Below are positions 16,906 to 24,958 of a DNA stretch of 64,000 nt, one piece after another. Made by a program: the position numbers and the translations under genes. Source of the DNA: JAOUGY01 sp963785075 (lineage in GTDB: Bacteria > Actinomycetota > Acidimicrobiia > Spongiisociales > ZC4RG35); the NCBI GenBank assembly GCA_963785075.1, contig CAWATW010000004.1, forward strand, positions 1-64,000. Reading direction: 5' to 3'. A model generated the notes under the pieces. That model was not told the DNA's origin and searched no databases. It was given only the letters and a program-made list of their open reading frames with translations. Each line of letters starts with the position of its first letter. Position 1 is the stretch's first letter.

Positions 16906-18447
16906 TCAGGGCGTTTCGCGGGCGAAGACGATGTCCTGCCGGTTGTTGGTGTCCACGAACAGTCCTGGCAGTTGTGGGAAGTCCACGGGAAGGCCGAGGT
17001 TGTTGGCCACGGTGAACGCCGCCACGAAGTCCGTGCCATCTGTGTCGAGCCCGACGTAGTCACCAGGGAAGTAGCCCCGAGGACCGGTTATGACCATCTG
17101 TCGCATATCGAACGAGGACATCGTGAGGCGCCGCTCCTCCTGAAAGACCAGCTCGGCATCGAAGAGTGCCAAATGGACGTCGGTGCTCAACTCCGAGTCA
17201 CCCGGCACATCGTTGCGGAAGTCGTAATACAGGACTCCGACCGTACCGTCAGCGTTGACAGACACCGCGGGGAGGAATGACTGTACGTCGCCATCCTCTT
17301 GACTGACACGGATCGGCGTCGACCAGGTGAAGCCACCGTCTACGGACCGGGACACTGCCACCTCAACCAATCCCTGGGTGTTCGCCTGCTGCCACGTCAT
17401 GTACAGCGCACCCGTCGCATGGTCGACGGCGATATCGGGAATCTGGCTCGCATCACGCACCGGGATGCCGAGCTCCGGATCGAATGCTCCAGCCGGAGCG
17501 AATTCGGCGACGGCGATGTCCATTCGATCCCAGTGTTTGCCGTCGTCAGACGAGCGGAACAGCGCCTGTTCGAAGGAGACGAGCACGTTCTTCTGATCGA
17601 ACAGGATGCGGTAGAAGGCGTTCACCAGCGTCCCGTCCGGGAGCACGACGATCTGAGAACCCTGGCGGAATACAGCCACCTCGGCCGGATTGACCGACCC
17701 GAACGTGGCGATCGGAATCGGTGGACCCCACTTCTCGCCGCCGTCGGTGGAGCGCGAGACGAGCAACGACGTGACCCCGTTGCGGAACAGCGTCCAGGTT
17801 GCATACACGAGGTTGGGATCGAAGCGATCGGCGGTGATTGAGTTCTTGTCGTGGAACAGCGATGCGCCGACAGGGTCGCGACCGGGATGCGCCTTGATGA
17901 CCTGAGGATCGGTCCAGGTGGCACCGCCATCGGTGGAGCGGGCGACCGCCATGCCGTTGCGGTTGGGGGTGTTGTCGGCCACCAGCGCCATGTAGTGGGC
18001 CGTCCCATCCGGGCCGAAACTGATCCACGGATCGGAGGCTCGCCCGTAGTCACCGGCCGAGCCCGGTAGTGCTCCCGAGCACCGGGTAAAGGGGATATTG
18101 ACGAAGGTCCACGTCACACCGCCGTCGTTGGTGTACGCAGCGCCGAGGCCCTGGGCTGCGCCGTTGCTCCACCGATCCTGATGCCAGCCGGCGATCATGT
18201 TGTCCGGGTTGGTGGGGTTCACCGCCAGGTACGGTTCGGTTTCGCTGCTGCGATACAGCACCCCGGTCTGGGGTTCACCGTTGCACACGGTCACCGCGGC
18301 CGGGTCGTTGGCGTTGCCGCCATCCGGGTATGGACTGAGCCCACTGATCGAAACCGAGCCGGCTGCCCCGGCCGAGGCCGAAGCCGTGATCATTGCGAGA
18401 ACCGTCAGCACGAGAACTGTCCCAACGCGAGCGCGACGCCCGTTCAT
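16906..18447 (-). CDS. Secreted sialidase-like BNR/Asp-box protein
   Basis: 513 residues. A signal peptide covers about 1-28 (hydrophobic core VLVLTVLAMITASASAGAAG). At least five Asp-box motifs (SxDxGxxW types: TNDGGVTW, STDGGATW, STDGGEKW, SSDDGKHW, SVDGGFTW) mark a sialidase-type beta-propeller. I cannot identify catalytic residues, so substrate and activity are open; many such proteins are binding or non-sialidase hydrolases. The ATG at 18447 was chosen because GGGAGG lies 6 nt upstream. It is monocistronic and ends at the terminator 16828-16859. Confidence 0.8.
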   Translation of the reverse strand: MNGRRARVGTVLVLTVLAMITASASAGAAGSVSISGLSPYPDGGNANDPAAVTVCNGEPQTGVLYRSSETEPYLAVNPTNPDNMIAGWHQDRWSNGAAQGLGAAYTNDGGVTWTFVNIPFTRCSGALPGSAGDYGRASDPWISFGPDGTAHYMALVADNTPNRNGMAVARSTDGGATWTDPQVIKAHPGRDPVGASLFHDKNSITADRFDPNLVYATWTLFRNGVTSLLVSRSTDGGEKWGPPIPIATFGSVNPAEVAVFRQGSQIVVLPDGTLVNAFYRILFDQKNVLVSFEQALFRSSDDGKHWDRMDIAVAEFAPAGAFDPELGIPVRDASQIPDIAVDHATGALYMTWQQANTQGLVEVAVSRSVDGGFTWSTPIRVSQEDGDVQSFLPAVSVNADGTVGVLYYDFRNDVPGDSELSTDVHLALFDAELVFQEERRLTMSSFDMRQMVITGPRGYFPGDYVGLDTDGTDFVAAFTVANNLGLPVDFPQLPGLFVDTNNRQDIVFARETP

Positions 18448-18598
18448 GACCAACCTCCCTTACCCGTCCCGCGAAGCGTGTCACGTCGAAGAATCGGTGT
18501 CCAGGAAGGATCTGTCAGGTCAGCAGGTCGCGAGTGTGGAGGCTCAAGGACACGTCCACATCGCCGGGGCGCTCAGCCAACTTCCAGGATGGTCGACT

Positions 18599-19387
18599 TC
18601 AGGAACACCAGACCGGTTCGGGCGTGGCAGGTGTGGGCCAGGCCTCGACGTGGTCGTCGGAGACGAGATACGCGACAATGCTGTCGGCGGACAGGTAGAG
18701 CCGCGAACCAGCACGTTGATAGCCGGTGTCCTCGGCGTCCGACGGGAGTTGCGTGTCGGCCGAGAACGGTGCTGCGAAGGGGACGTCCATCACTCCTTCG
18801 GGGTCTCCGATGTACTGGCGGTCCTCGAACAGGAGGTAGGTGACGCTCTCCCACCCGCAGTGCTCGGCGCCCTGCAAAGACATGATGGTGGACGTCGGGA
18901 CTCGCTGTCCTTCCCTGTCTGTCCACACGCCGACAGGCCCGTCTCGAGAGGGGTCGTACTCGGCGGGGTCACACGTGGCGAACGTCTCGGCCCGCCATCC
19001 ATCGGCTTCGTCGGAGATGATCACAGCCACCTTGGGGACCCTCTCAACCGAGTATGTGAACAGTCTGCGTTGGTCGTCACGACCCGCCGGGAGGTACCCG
19101 TCGTGTGGAAGCCCGAAGAGACCGGTGCCCAGGAATGCTTCGAGCCCATTCTCCGGGGTGGAGCCTCCCGGCGGCGGGCCGAAGTCGGACGACCACCCAC
19201 CGTTCCCCAGCGGATAGGTGCATTCGACGAAGGTGGCCGCCGCTCCGGCCCTGTCGGCTGGATCAAGCGCATCGGGGACGGGCTGTACGAAAAGGTTCAA
19301 CTCGGGAAGCTCGACGTCGGCAGTGGCGCCGCCACACGCCCAGATCGAGATGAGAGCCGCAGCTACGACGACCCGCCACCCGCTCAC
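18599..19387 (-). CDS. Putative secreted lipoprotein of unknown function
   Basis: 262 residues. The N-terminus has a hydrophobic stretch ending in a possible lipobox (IWAC, cysteine near residue 18), so membrane anchoring outside the cell is likely. The C-terminal 110 residues are duplicated in the pseudogene at 15057-15509, which shows a conserved core (GAEHCGWESVTYL, DRQYIGDPEGVM, WCS end). I do not recognise the family. Conserved cysteines (CTYP, CDPAE, EHCGW, VWC) suggest disulfide bonds. Confidence 0.65.
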   Translation of the reverse strand: MSGWRVVVAAALISIWACGGATADVELPELNLFVQPVPDALDPADRAGAAATFVECTYPLGNGGWSSDFGPPPGGSTPENGLEAFLGTGLFGLPHDGYLPAGRDDQRRLFTYSVERVPKVAVIISDEADGWRAETFATCDPAEYDPSRDGPVGVWTDREGQRVPTSTIMSLQGAEHCGWESVTYLLFEDRQYIGDPEGVMDVPFAAPFSADTQLPSDAEDTGYQRAGSRLYLSADSIVAYLVSDDHVEAWPTPATPEPVWCS

Positions 19388-19506
19388 TGCGGTCGCTCCT
19401 GTCTTGGGGCGACGGGGTGCCGCCCGATGCCGTCAGCGTACATCTCGGCTGGAAGGGACGGTGTGCCACTTTCCTTTGCCCGGCTCCGGTGGGAACATGC
19501 CCGCCC

Positions 19507-19863
19507 ATGACTCCGGCCGAGCTGTCCCGCGCATTCCTCGACGCCTACAACCGGCGCGACGGTGAGGCCATGAGGGCGATGCTCGCCGACGACTTCACCT
19601 ACATTCGTCCCGGTCCGGTGACGCTCGACGGCGCCGACCGAGTCATCGCCCGGTACGGCAAGGACTGGGAAGCGGTGGGGGCCACCCTGCGCGTCAGACG
19701 CTTGCTCGAGGCAGGCGACGACGTGGTCATGGAGATCACCATCGACCGACCAGATGGCGTCTCGATCGAGGCAGTGGTCCTCCACCGCTGGGAGGAGGGC
19801 CGGCTGGTGGATTACCGCTTGTATCGCGATCCTGTCCAGCCCGGCGACGGTGTCGCCGGGTAG
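19507..19863 (+). CDS. NTF2/SnoaL-like small protein
   Basis: 118 residues with the pattern of NTF2-like folds: FLDAYNRRDGEAMRAMLADDFTY, a central GADRVIARYGKDWE, and alternating strands ending HRWEEGRLVDYRLYRD, as in SnoaL-like and ketosteroid-isomerase-like proteins. Function cannot be told from sequence; members include isomerases, cyclases and binding proteins. The ATG at 19507 is preferred to an upstream in-frame one because the family begins here. The next gene begins 10 bp later, so the two are probably co-transcribed. Confidence 0.75.
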   Translation: MTPAELSRAFLDAYNRRDGEAMRAMLADDFTYIRPGPVTLDGADRVIARYGKDWEAVGATLRVRRLLEAGDDVVMEITIDRPDGVSIEAVVLHRWEEGRLVDYRLYRDPVQPGDGVAG

Positions 19864-19873
19864 GGTCCGGGCG

Positions 19874-20683
19874 ATGAGCGCTGCAGCAGAGTTTCGCCGT
19901 CTTCACCAGCCCGGGAACCCGTTTGTGCTCGCCAACGCTTGGGACCGAGGCTCGGCGCGAATGCTGGAGGCGACGGGCGCCCGCGCCATCGGAACGTCGT
20001 CTGCAGCCCACGCCTTCACCCTCGGCCTTCCAGACGGAGGTCATGTGAGCCGCGACGACGCCATCGCCCATGCTGTCGATCTCGGACAAGCGGTGGCGAT
20101 CCCGGTGTCCGCCGACCTCGAGAACGGCTACGGCGCCTCGGGTGGAGACGTGGCCGCCACGGTGAAGATGGCGGCGGACGCCGGACTGGCAGGATGCTGC
20201 ATGGAGGACACCGCCCTCCCCAAGTTCACGCCCTACCCCCGTCAGGAGGCGGTCCACCGGATCGAGGCGGCGGTCACGGCAGCACGGGCGGCGGACGTCG
20301 ACTTCTTCCTGGTGGCCCGGGCGGACGGTGTGATGCTCGGCACCTACGACCTCGACGAGGCGATCGCCCGGGTGCGGGCATTCGCGTCCGCCGGGGCGGA
20401 CGGCGTGTACATCCCGGTTCTCCCCGACCTCGAGGCGGTTCGACGGGTGTGTGAATCGGTCGACGTGCCGGTCAACGTGCTGGCGGTGGGACGCCTCCAG
20501 CATCATTCGCTGGCCGAGTTCGGCGATGCCGGCGTCGCCAGAGTGTCGCTCGGTTCGGCGCTGGCGAGAAAGACCCACCAAGCGATCATCGAGGGGGCAC
20601 GACCGATCTTCGATGAAGGCTCGTTCGCCGGCCTGATGAACGGCGTCGATGACGGCATTGTCGATGCACTGCTGGAGCGCTGA
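19874..20683 (+). CDS. Isocitrate lyase/PEP mutase family protein
   Basis: 269 residues of the ICL/PEPM superfamily (TIM barrel). Features are VLANAWDRGSARMLEATGARAIGTSS, the metal-site region SADLENGYG, the CMEDT strand, and FLVARAD. The usual lyase active-site KKCGH segment is not visible, so it is not isocitrate lyase itself. A carboxyphosphonoenolpyruvate mutase-like or oxaloacetate hydrolase-like role is possible. Start ATG 19874 follows the NTF2-like gene by 10 bp. A two-gene operon is likely, ending before the tRNA genes on the other strand. Confidence 0.82.
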   Translation: MSAAAEFRRLHQPGNPFVLANAWDRGSARMLEATGARAIGTSSAAHAFTLGLPDGGHVSRDDAIAHAVDLGQAVAIPVSADLENGYGASGGDVAATVKMAADAGLAGCCMEDTALPKFTPYPRQEAVHRIEAAVTAARAADVDFFLVARADGVMLGTYDLDEAIARVRAFASAGADGVYIPVLPDLEAVRRVCESVDVPVNVLAVGRLQHHSLAEFGDAGVARVSLGSALARKTHQAIIEGARPIFDEGSFAGLMNGVDDGIVDALLER

Positions 20684-20724
20684 AACATGCCAAAAGGGTT
20701 GTCGCAGGCGGCCCGAAAACGGCC

Positions 20725-20748
20725 GAAACCCCTGTGACCAGAGGTTTC
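20725..20748 (-). terminator. Terminator after tRNA-Glu
   Basis: On the minus strand GAAACC-CTG pairs with CAG-GGTTTC around a short loop with one mismatch. A TTTT follows some 10 bases later. It sits just past the 3' end of tRNA-Glu. Confidence 0.55.
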
Positions 20749-20751
20749 GCG

Positions 20752-20827
20752 TGGCAGTCCCGACCAGATTCGAACTGGCGTTACCGGCTTGAGAGGCCGG
20801 CGTCCTAGACCACTAGACGACGGGACC
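20752..20827 (-). tRNA. tRNA-Glu (anticodon CTC)
   Basis: A 76-nt cloverleaf read on the minus strand. Acceptor GGTCCCG pairs with CGGGACT. Anticodon stem CCGGC/GCCGG holds the loop CTCTCAA. The T-arm is GTTCGAATC, and the CCA end is encoded. It lies 31 bp downstream of tRNA-Gln on the same strand. Confidence 0.93.
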
Positions 20828-20858
20828 GAGTTGTTACCGGACAACAGGTGAACCGGCG

Positions 20859-20930
20859 CTCGGGGGGAAGGAATCGAACCCTCAATTACAGGACCAGAAC
20901 CTGCCGTGTTGCCTATTACACCACCCCCGA
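20859..20930 (-). tRNA. tRNA-Gln (anticodon CTG)
   Basis: A 72-nt cloverleaf read on the minus strand. Acceptor TCGGGGG pairs with CCCCCGA. Anticodon loop TTCTGGT gives CTG, and the T-arm GGTTCGATTCC is present. CCA is not encoded. Upstream of, and probably co-transcribed with, tRNA-Glu(CTC). Confidence 0.92.
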
Positions 20931-21077
20931 ATGCGGACGCGATCCAGTGAACACGTCGCAGGTGGTGTCACATGATATCGCAGGCGCACCCGAGCGTCAC
21001 ATTTGCGCACCGCCGATCGGAGTCGACTGCCGAGCAACCCCTTGTCGGTTCGTCGGTCCCTCGTACACTCTTGGCCG

Positions 21078-21458
21078 ATGTACGGAATGGGGTATCACGC
21101 CAGCCAACGAATGGCCGCCCGCATCGCCAAGTTGGGGGTGGATCCCGATGCGGCGAACCGAGCGCTGCGCACCGGCGCCGAGATCGACCAGCTGGGAGCG
21201 CGCCTCGAAGAGCTGACGTTGATGGTCGAAGCCATGTGGAACCTGCTCGAACGAGCCGGCCACAGCAGAGAAGAGCTCGAAAACGAGATCCGGGCGCTCG
21301 ATGCTGCCGATAGGGCGATCGACGGCCGGCAGTCGCCCGCCGGCACCAAGTGCGCCTCCTGCGGGGCCATGGTCGAAGCCGGTCGTGGTGCGTGCACGTT
21401 CTGCGGCAACGCGATGCCTTCAGCAGATCCATCGGCCGGGCTGAACCCACCCGGCTAA
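21078..21458 (+). CDS. Zinc-ribbon protein, first of a tandem pair
   Basis: 126 residues. A helical middle (about 35-75: LGARLEELTLMVEAMWNLLERAG) is followed by a C-terminal zinc ribbon: CASCG near residue 92 and CTFCG near residue 108. It is clearly paralogous to the next gene: VEAMWNLLERAGHSREEL matches VDAMWSILRESGWTDEQL, then the CxxC pairs. Function unknown. Start ATG 21078, just after the tRNA pair on the opposite strand. Confidence 0.65.
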   Translation: MYGMGYHASQRMAARIAKLGVDPDAANRALRTGAEIDQLGARLEELTLMVEAMWNLLERAGHSREELENEIRALDAADRAIDGRQSPAGTKCASCGAMVEAGRGACTFCGNAMPSADPSAGLNPPG

Positions 21459-21512
21459 AACCTCCCTGCTTCACCGGTTGCGGTCCGAGCCTCGATCCGT
21501 AATCTGCTCTGT

Positions 21513-21887
21513 GTGTTGGATTTTCTGATGGGCTATGTCATGGGTGAGCGGGCGGCGAGCCGGGCCGCCACCTTCTCACGCTCGGCGGGCTCCGCACAGG
21601 CAGGCAGCACAGCCGGCGAGTTCCACGACATGAACGACCGTGTCGATCGACTGCTCTTGGTCGTCGACGCCATGTGGTCGATCCTGAGGGAGTCCGGCTG
21701 GACAGATGAACAGCTCGCCCAACGGATCCAGGAACTCGACGAATCAGATGGTGTCGTAGACGGACGTCGAACACCACAAGCTCGACGTTGCCCGAAGTGC
21801 AACGCCATGGTCGAACCGAGTCGACCGGCCTGCGCCTTCTGTGGCACCGCCATGGCTGAGGCTCCCGGCGTCCTCGATGGCATCTGA
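21513..21887 (+). CDS. Zinc-ribbon protein, second of a tandem pair
   Basis: 124 residues beginning at a GTG. The architecture is as in the preceding gene: variable N-terminus, helical segment VDRLLLVVDAMWSILRESG, then CPKCN and CAFCG. The two genes probably arose by tandem duplication. The stop overlaps the start of the acetyltransferase gene by 11 bp, suggesting coupled translation. No family name recognised; C-terminal zinc ribbons of this type often serve in nucleic-acid or protein binding. Confidence 0.65.
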   Translation: MLDFLMGYVMGERAASRAATFSRSAGSAQAGSTAGEFHDMNDRVDRLLLVVDAMWSILRESGWTDEQLAQRIQELDESDGVVDGRRTPQARRCPKCNAMVEPSRPACAFCGTAMAEAPGVLDGI

Positions 21888-22410
21888 GTCTGCGTCGTTC
21901 CAACTCGTCTCACTGGCCTCCACCGACGCGTCGATCGCCGCAGGAATGGTGGCCATCTGTGGCGAACACATTCACCGGACGACAGGCCTCGACCACTGGT
22001 ATCCGATTCGACGTCTCGACACGCTGGTGGATCGGCTCGCAGCCTCCGACCTGTGGGGTGTGCGCGACGATGAGTTGCTCGTGGGCGTCTTCGCACTGTC
22101 GGAGGAACCCCTCCCCTACTACGGGGACCTCTCGACTTTCCACATCCCGGCCGACCAACCGCATTACTTGTCCGCTCTGGCCGTGCTGCCATCCCACCAG
22201 GGGAGCGGCGTGGGCCGCTTCGCAATGGCGGAGGCCGATGGCTTGGTGATCGGCAGGGGCGGTGACGCCATCCGGTTCGATGCCGTCACCACCAACACGC
22301 CTGCCGTGGCGTTCTACCGCAAGCTCGGGTACTCCGAAGCCGGGGTGATCCCGGTGGGCACCCTCACCGTCACCTGCTTCGAACGAGGGTTCGGCGGCCG
22401 GGAACCCTGA
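21877..22410 (+). CDS. GNAT family N-acetyltransferase
   Basis: 177 residues. The acetyl-CoA binding motif A is visible as LSALAVLPSHQGSGVGRFAM (about residues 97-116, core QGSGVGR). Motif B follows as FDAVTTNTPAVAFYRKLGYSEAG. Substrate is unknown. The ATG at 21877 lies inside the end of the zinc-ribbon gene, so the two are coupled. On the opposite strand the end of this gene overlaps a remnant of a nuclease/phosphatase-type protein. Confidence 0.82.
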   Translation: MASESASFQLVSLASTDASIAAGMVAICGEHIHRTTGLDHWYPIRRLDTLVDRLAASDLWGVRDDELLVGVFALSEEPLPYYGDLSTFHIPADQPHYLSALAVLPSHQGSGVGRFAMAEADGLVIGRGGDAIRFDAVTTNTPAVAFYRKLGYSEAGVIPVGTLTVTCFERGFGGREP

Positions 22411-22480
22411 CGTCGACCCAAACCATGCGGTGATCCGACGACGGGAACGGGTAGGTGCAGACCTGGTCGCCAGAAGATCG
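22370..22480 (-). pseudogene. C-terminal scrap of an endonuclease/exonuclease/phosphatase family protein
   Basis: One minus-strand frame ends with YPFPSSDHRMVWVDVRVP followed by a stop at 22372-22370. The SSDHRxV...V motif is the catalytic SDH end of the EEP (DNase I-like) superfamily. Nothing upstream in any frame continues the domain, so only the last 30 or so residues remain. It overlaps the end of the GNAT gene antisense. The call depends on a short motif. Confidence 0.4.
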
Positions 22481-22629
22481 GCCTGCGGCGGCCGGGTGGC
22501 TCCCCGAAGTCTGCCGTGTCGAAACGAAGCATGACGAGTCACCCTCGTTGTCGCCACCCTGGGGGAACGCCTCAACACACCCAGTATCTGCGATCCCGAT
22601 TCGTGGAGACGCCCGGCGCCCGGGGATGT

Positions 22630-23700
22630 TCAGCCGGAGGCGAGCGCGGTGGCGACCTCATCTGCCGTGAGCGCGTCGACGAAGTCTTCGAGGTGCCCAG
22701 CGAGCACCTGATCGAGCTTGTACAAGGTCAGCTCTATTCGATGATCCGTGACCCGGTTCTCCTTGAAGTTGTAGGTCCGGATCTTCTCTGAACGCTCGCC
22801 GGTCCCGACCTGGGAACGCCGCGTCGCCGCCAGTTCGGAATGCTGACGCTCCAGCTCGAGCTGGAGCAGACGGGCACGAAGGATTCGGAGGGCTTTCTCC
22901 TTGTTCTGGAGTTGGCTCTTCTCGTCCTGGCACGAAACCGTCACCCCGGTGGGCACATGCGTCAGCCTCACGGCGGAGTCGGTGGTGTTGACCGATTGTC
23001 CGCCCGGTCCCGACGACCGGTAGACGTCCACCCGGACATCGGCGAGATCCAACTCGACCTCGACGTCGTCGGCTTCCGGCAGTACGGCGACCGTGGCCGT
23101 GCTGGTGTGGATTCGACCTTGTGACTCGGTTCTGGGAACCCGCTGCACCCGATGGACCCCGCCCTCGAACTTGAGCTTCGAGTACGCACCTGCGCCCTTC
23201 ATCGCCACCGTGACCTTGCTGTACCCGCCCGTCTCGGAAGGGGACGTGTCCATCGGCTCCACCCGGAAACCGTGTCGGTCTGCGAACAACTCGTACATGC
23301 GGAGCAGGTCGCCTGCCCAGATCGCCGCCTCGTCGCCACCGGTGCCCGCCCGGATCTCGAGGATCACGTCCTTGCCATCGTTTGGATCGCTCGGAACCAG
23401 CGCCAAGCGGATGCGTTCTTCCAATGACGCCGCCTCGGCGGCCCGTTCGGCCGCCATCGACCTGAGCTCGTCGGCCATCGACTTGTCGGCCTCGGCCAGT
23501 TCGAGCGCTTCTCTCCGATCGGCGTCGGCGTCGCGCCACTGTTCCATGAGGTCGACGATCGCCTTCAGCTCGGCGTGTCTCCTTCCGAGATCAGCGAGCT
23601 TCGAAGGCTGGGCTAGCACCTCCGGGTCGCCCAGTTGGGATTCGATCTCGCGGAAGCTGTGCTCGACCTCGTCGAGACGGGACTTCAGCCGATCGTCCAC
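22630..23700 (-). CDS. prfA: Peptide chain release factor 1
   Basis: 356 residues. The GGQ loop reads GPGGQSVNTTDSAVRLTHVPTG, with upstream HRVQRVPRTESQGRIHTS typical of RF1/RF2; length and N-terminal coiled domain fit RF1 (UAA/UAG). I chose the GTG at 23698-23700, one base after the stop of the DUF1385 gene; this gives the family's usual length. The prmC methyltransferase that often follows prfA is not adjacent. Downstream is a 219-bp gap with an EEP-protein remnant. Confidence 0.95.
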   Translation of the reverse strand: MDDRLKSRLDEVEHSFREIESQLGDPEVLAQPSKLADLGRRHAELKAIVDLMEQWRDADADRREALELAEADKSMADELRSMAAERAAEAASLEERIRLALVPSDPNDGKDVILEIRAGTGGDEAAIWAGDLLRMYELFADRHGFRVEPMDTSPSETGGYSKVTVAMKGAGAYSKLKFEGGVHRVQRVPRTESQGRIHTSTATVAVLPEADDVEVELDLADVRVDVYRSSGPGGQSVNTTDSAVRLTHVPTGVTVSCQDEKSQLQNKEKALRILRARLLQLELERQHSELAATRRSQVGTGERSEKIRTYNFKENRVTDHRIELTLYKLDQVLAGHLEDFVDALTADEVATALASG

Positions 23701-23701
23701 T

Positions 23702-24640
23702 TCAGACCGCACGGGCGGCCAGTGCCGCCTCCGACATGCCACCTCGCGCCACGACCTCTTCGACCTGGTCGGGCTCGAGGGCCGATACGAGACTCGCCAC
23801 CGCCACTTCGATCATGGGGCGTTCGGGGACACCTGTGGTGAGCTTCTGGAGCCACAGTCCGGGGGCGGCGAGGATGCGACCGAGCCGTGCACTCTGGCGC
23901 ATGCCGGCGAACTTGAGCACCTCGTAGGACAAGGCGGCGATGAGAGGAATCCCGATCACACGCGTGAGGATCAACAACGGCCACGCCGGCCGCCCCACGA
24001 ACGTGAACACGACGATCGACAGAAGGATCACGATCATGAGGAAGTTGGTTCCGCAACGGGGATGCTCGGGGCGATATCGCTCGACGGAGTCGATGGACAG
24101 AGGTTCCCCTGCCTCGTACGCATGGATCGACATGTGCTCGGCGCCGTGATACTGGAAGACCCGTCGAATCTCCTCGGAACGACCGATCGCCCACAGGTAT
24201 CCGATGAAGAGCACCAAGCGCAGGACCGCTTCGATCGCTGCGAAGAGAAGACCGGAATCGCCCGCGAACCAGCTCGCCGCCACCGCCGGCAACACGATGA
24301 AGAGGCCGGCGAACAGGACGAAAGCGATCGTCATCGACAACGCGATCTGGCCTTTGCTGAGCTCTTCCTCGTCCTCACCGGCGGCCTTCTGGGCAGACCA
24401 GGTCAGAGCGCGGTAGCCGAGTGTGAGAGACTCCCCCAGCACCATCACCCCGCGGGTGAACGGCCAGCGAGCGAGTTTGGACCGTGACGACAGCCGCGGG
24501 AGCTCGTGCCGCTGTGCTTCGATTACGCCATCAGGCCTGCGCACCGCGACCGCCCACGCTCCGGGAGCGCGCATCATCACACCTTCGAGGACTGCTTGTC
24601 CCCCCACCGACATCGGGGGATCGGAATGCTCTGACGACAT
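23702..24640 (-). CDS. DUF1385 family membrane protein
   Basis: 312 residues. The N-terminal VGGQAVLEGVMMRAP, the central YHGAEHMSIHAYE and RCGTNFL motifs are the family signature; four or so membrane helices lie between them. Biochemical function is unknown. In actinobacteria and firmicutes it is typically encoded between rpmE and prfA, as here. The prfA start is 1 bp past its stop, so they are translationally coupled. Confidence 0.92.
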   Translation of the reverse strand: MSSEHSDPPMSVGGQAVLEGVMMRAPGAWAVAVRRPDGVIEAQRHELPRLSSRSKLARWPFTRGVMVLGESLTLGYRALTWSAQKAAGEDEEELSKGQIALSMTIAFVLFAGLFIVLPAVAASWFAGDSGLLFAAIEAVLRLVLFIGYLWAIGRSEEIRRVFQYHGAEHMSIHAYEAGEPLSIDSVERYRPEHPRCGTNFLMIVILLSIVVFTFVGRPAWPLLILTRVIGIPLIAALSYEVLKFAGMRQSARLGRILAAPGLWLQKLTTGVPERPMIEVAVASLVSALEPDQVEEVVARGGMSEAALAARAV

Positions 24641-24670
24641 GGGGTCTTCAGCGACCGACGAGACGAGTAC

Positions 24671-24943
24671 TCACTCGGCTTCTGTCGCCTCGGGCTCGAC
24701 CACCACGGACTCGGCCTTCTTGCGCTTCTTGGACTTGAGCTCGGCGCCGGCGTAGCGCTTCTGGAAGCGCTCGACGCGTCCACCGGTGTCGACCAGCTTC
24801 TGGCGACCAGTGAAGAAGGGATGGCACTCGTTGCACAACTCGACGTGCATGGCACCGGGCTTCGTGGATTTGGTGGCGAACGTGTTGCCGCACGAGCAAG
24901 TGACGGTGGTTTCGCCGTATTCGGGATGAATTTCGGTCTTCAT
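24671..24943 (-). CDS. rpmE: 50S ribosomal protein L31, zinc-binding type
   Basis: 90 residues starting MKTEIHPEYG. The zinc-binding cysteines are present (CSCG near residue 16, then CNECHPFFTG), so this is the C+ form. The C-terminal 20 residues (lysine-rich, then acidic, ending TEAE) are an extension beyond the usual L31, as in some actinobacteria. It lies 15 bp downstream of rho and is likely co-transcribed. Confidence 0.96.
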   Translation of the reverse strand: MKTEIHPEYGETTVTCSCGNTFATKSTKPGAMHVELCNECHPFFTGRQKLVDTGGRVERFQKRYAGAELKSKKRKKAESVVVEPEATEAE

Positions 24944-24958
24944 AGTGTCTCCTCTGCG

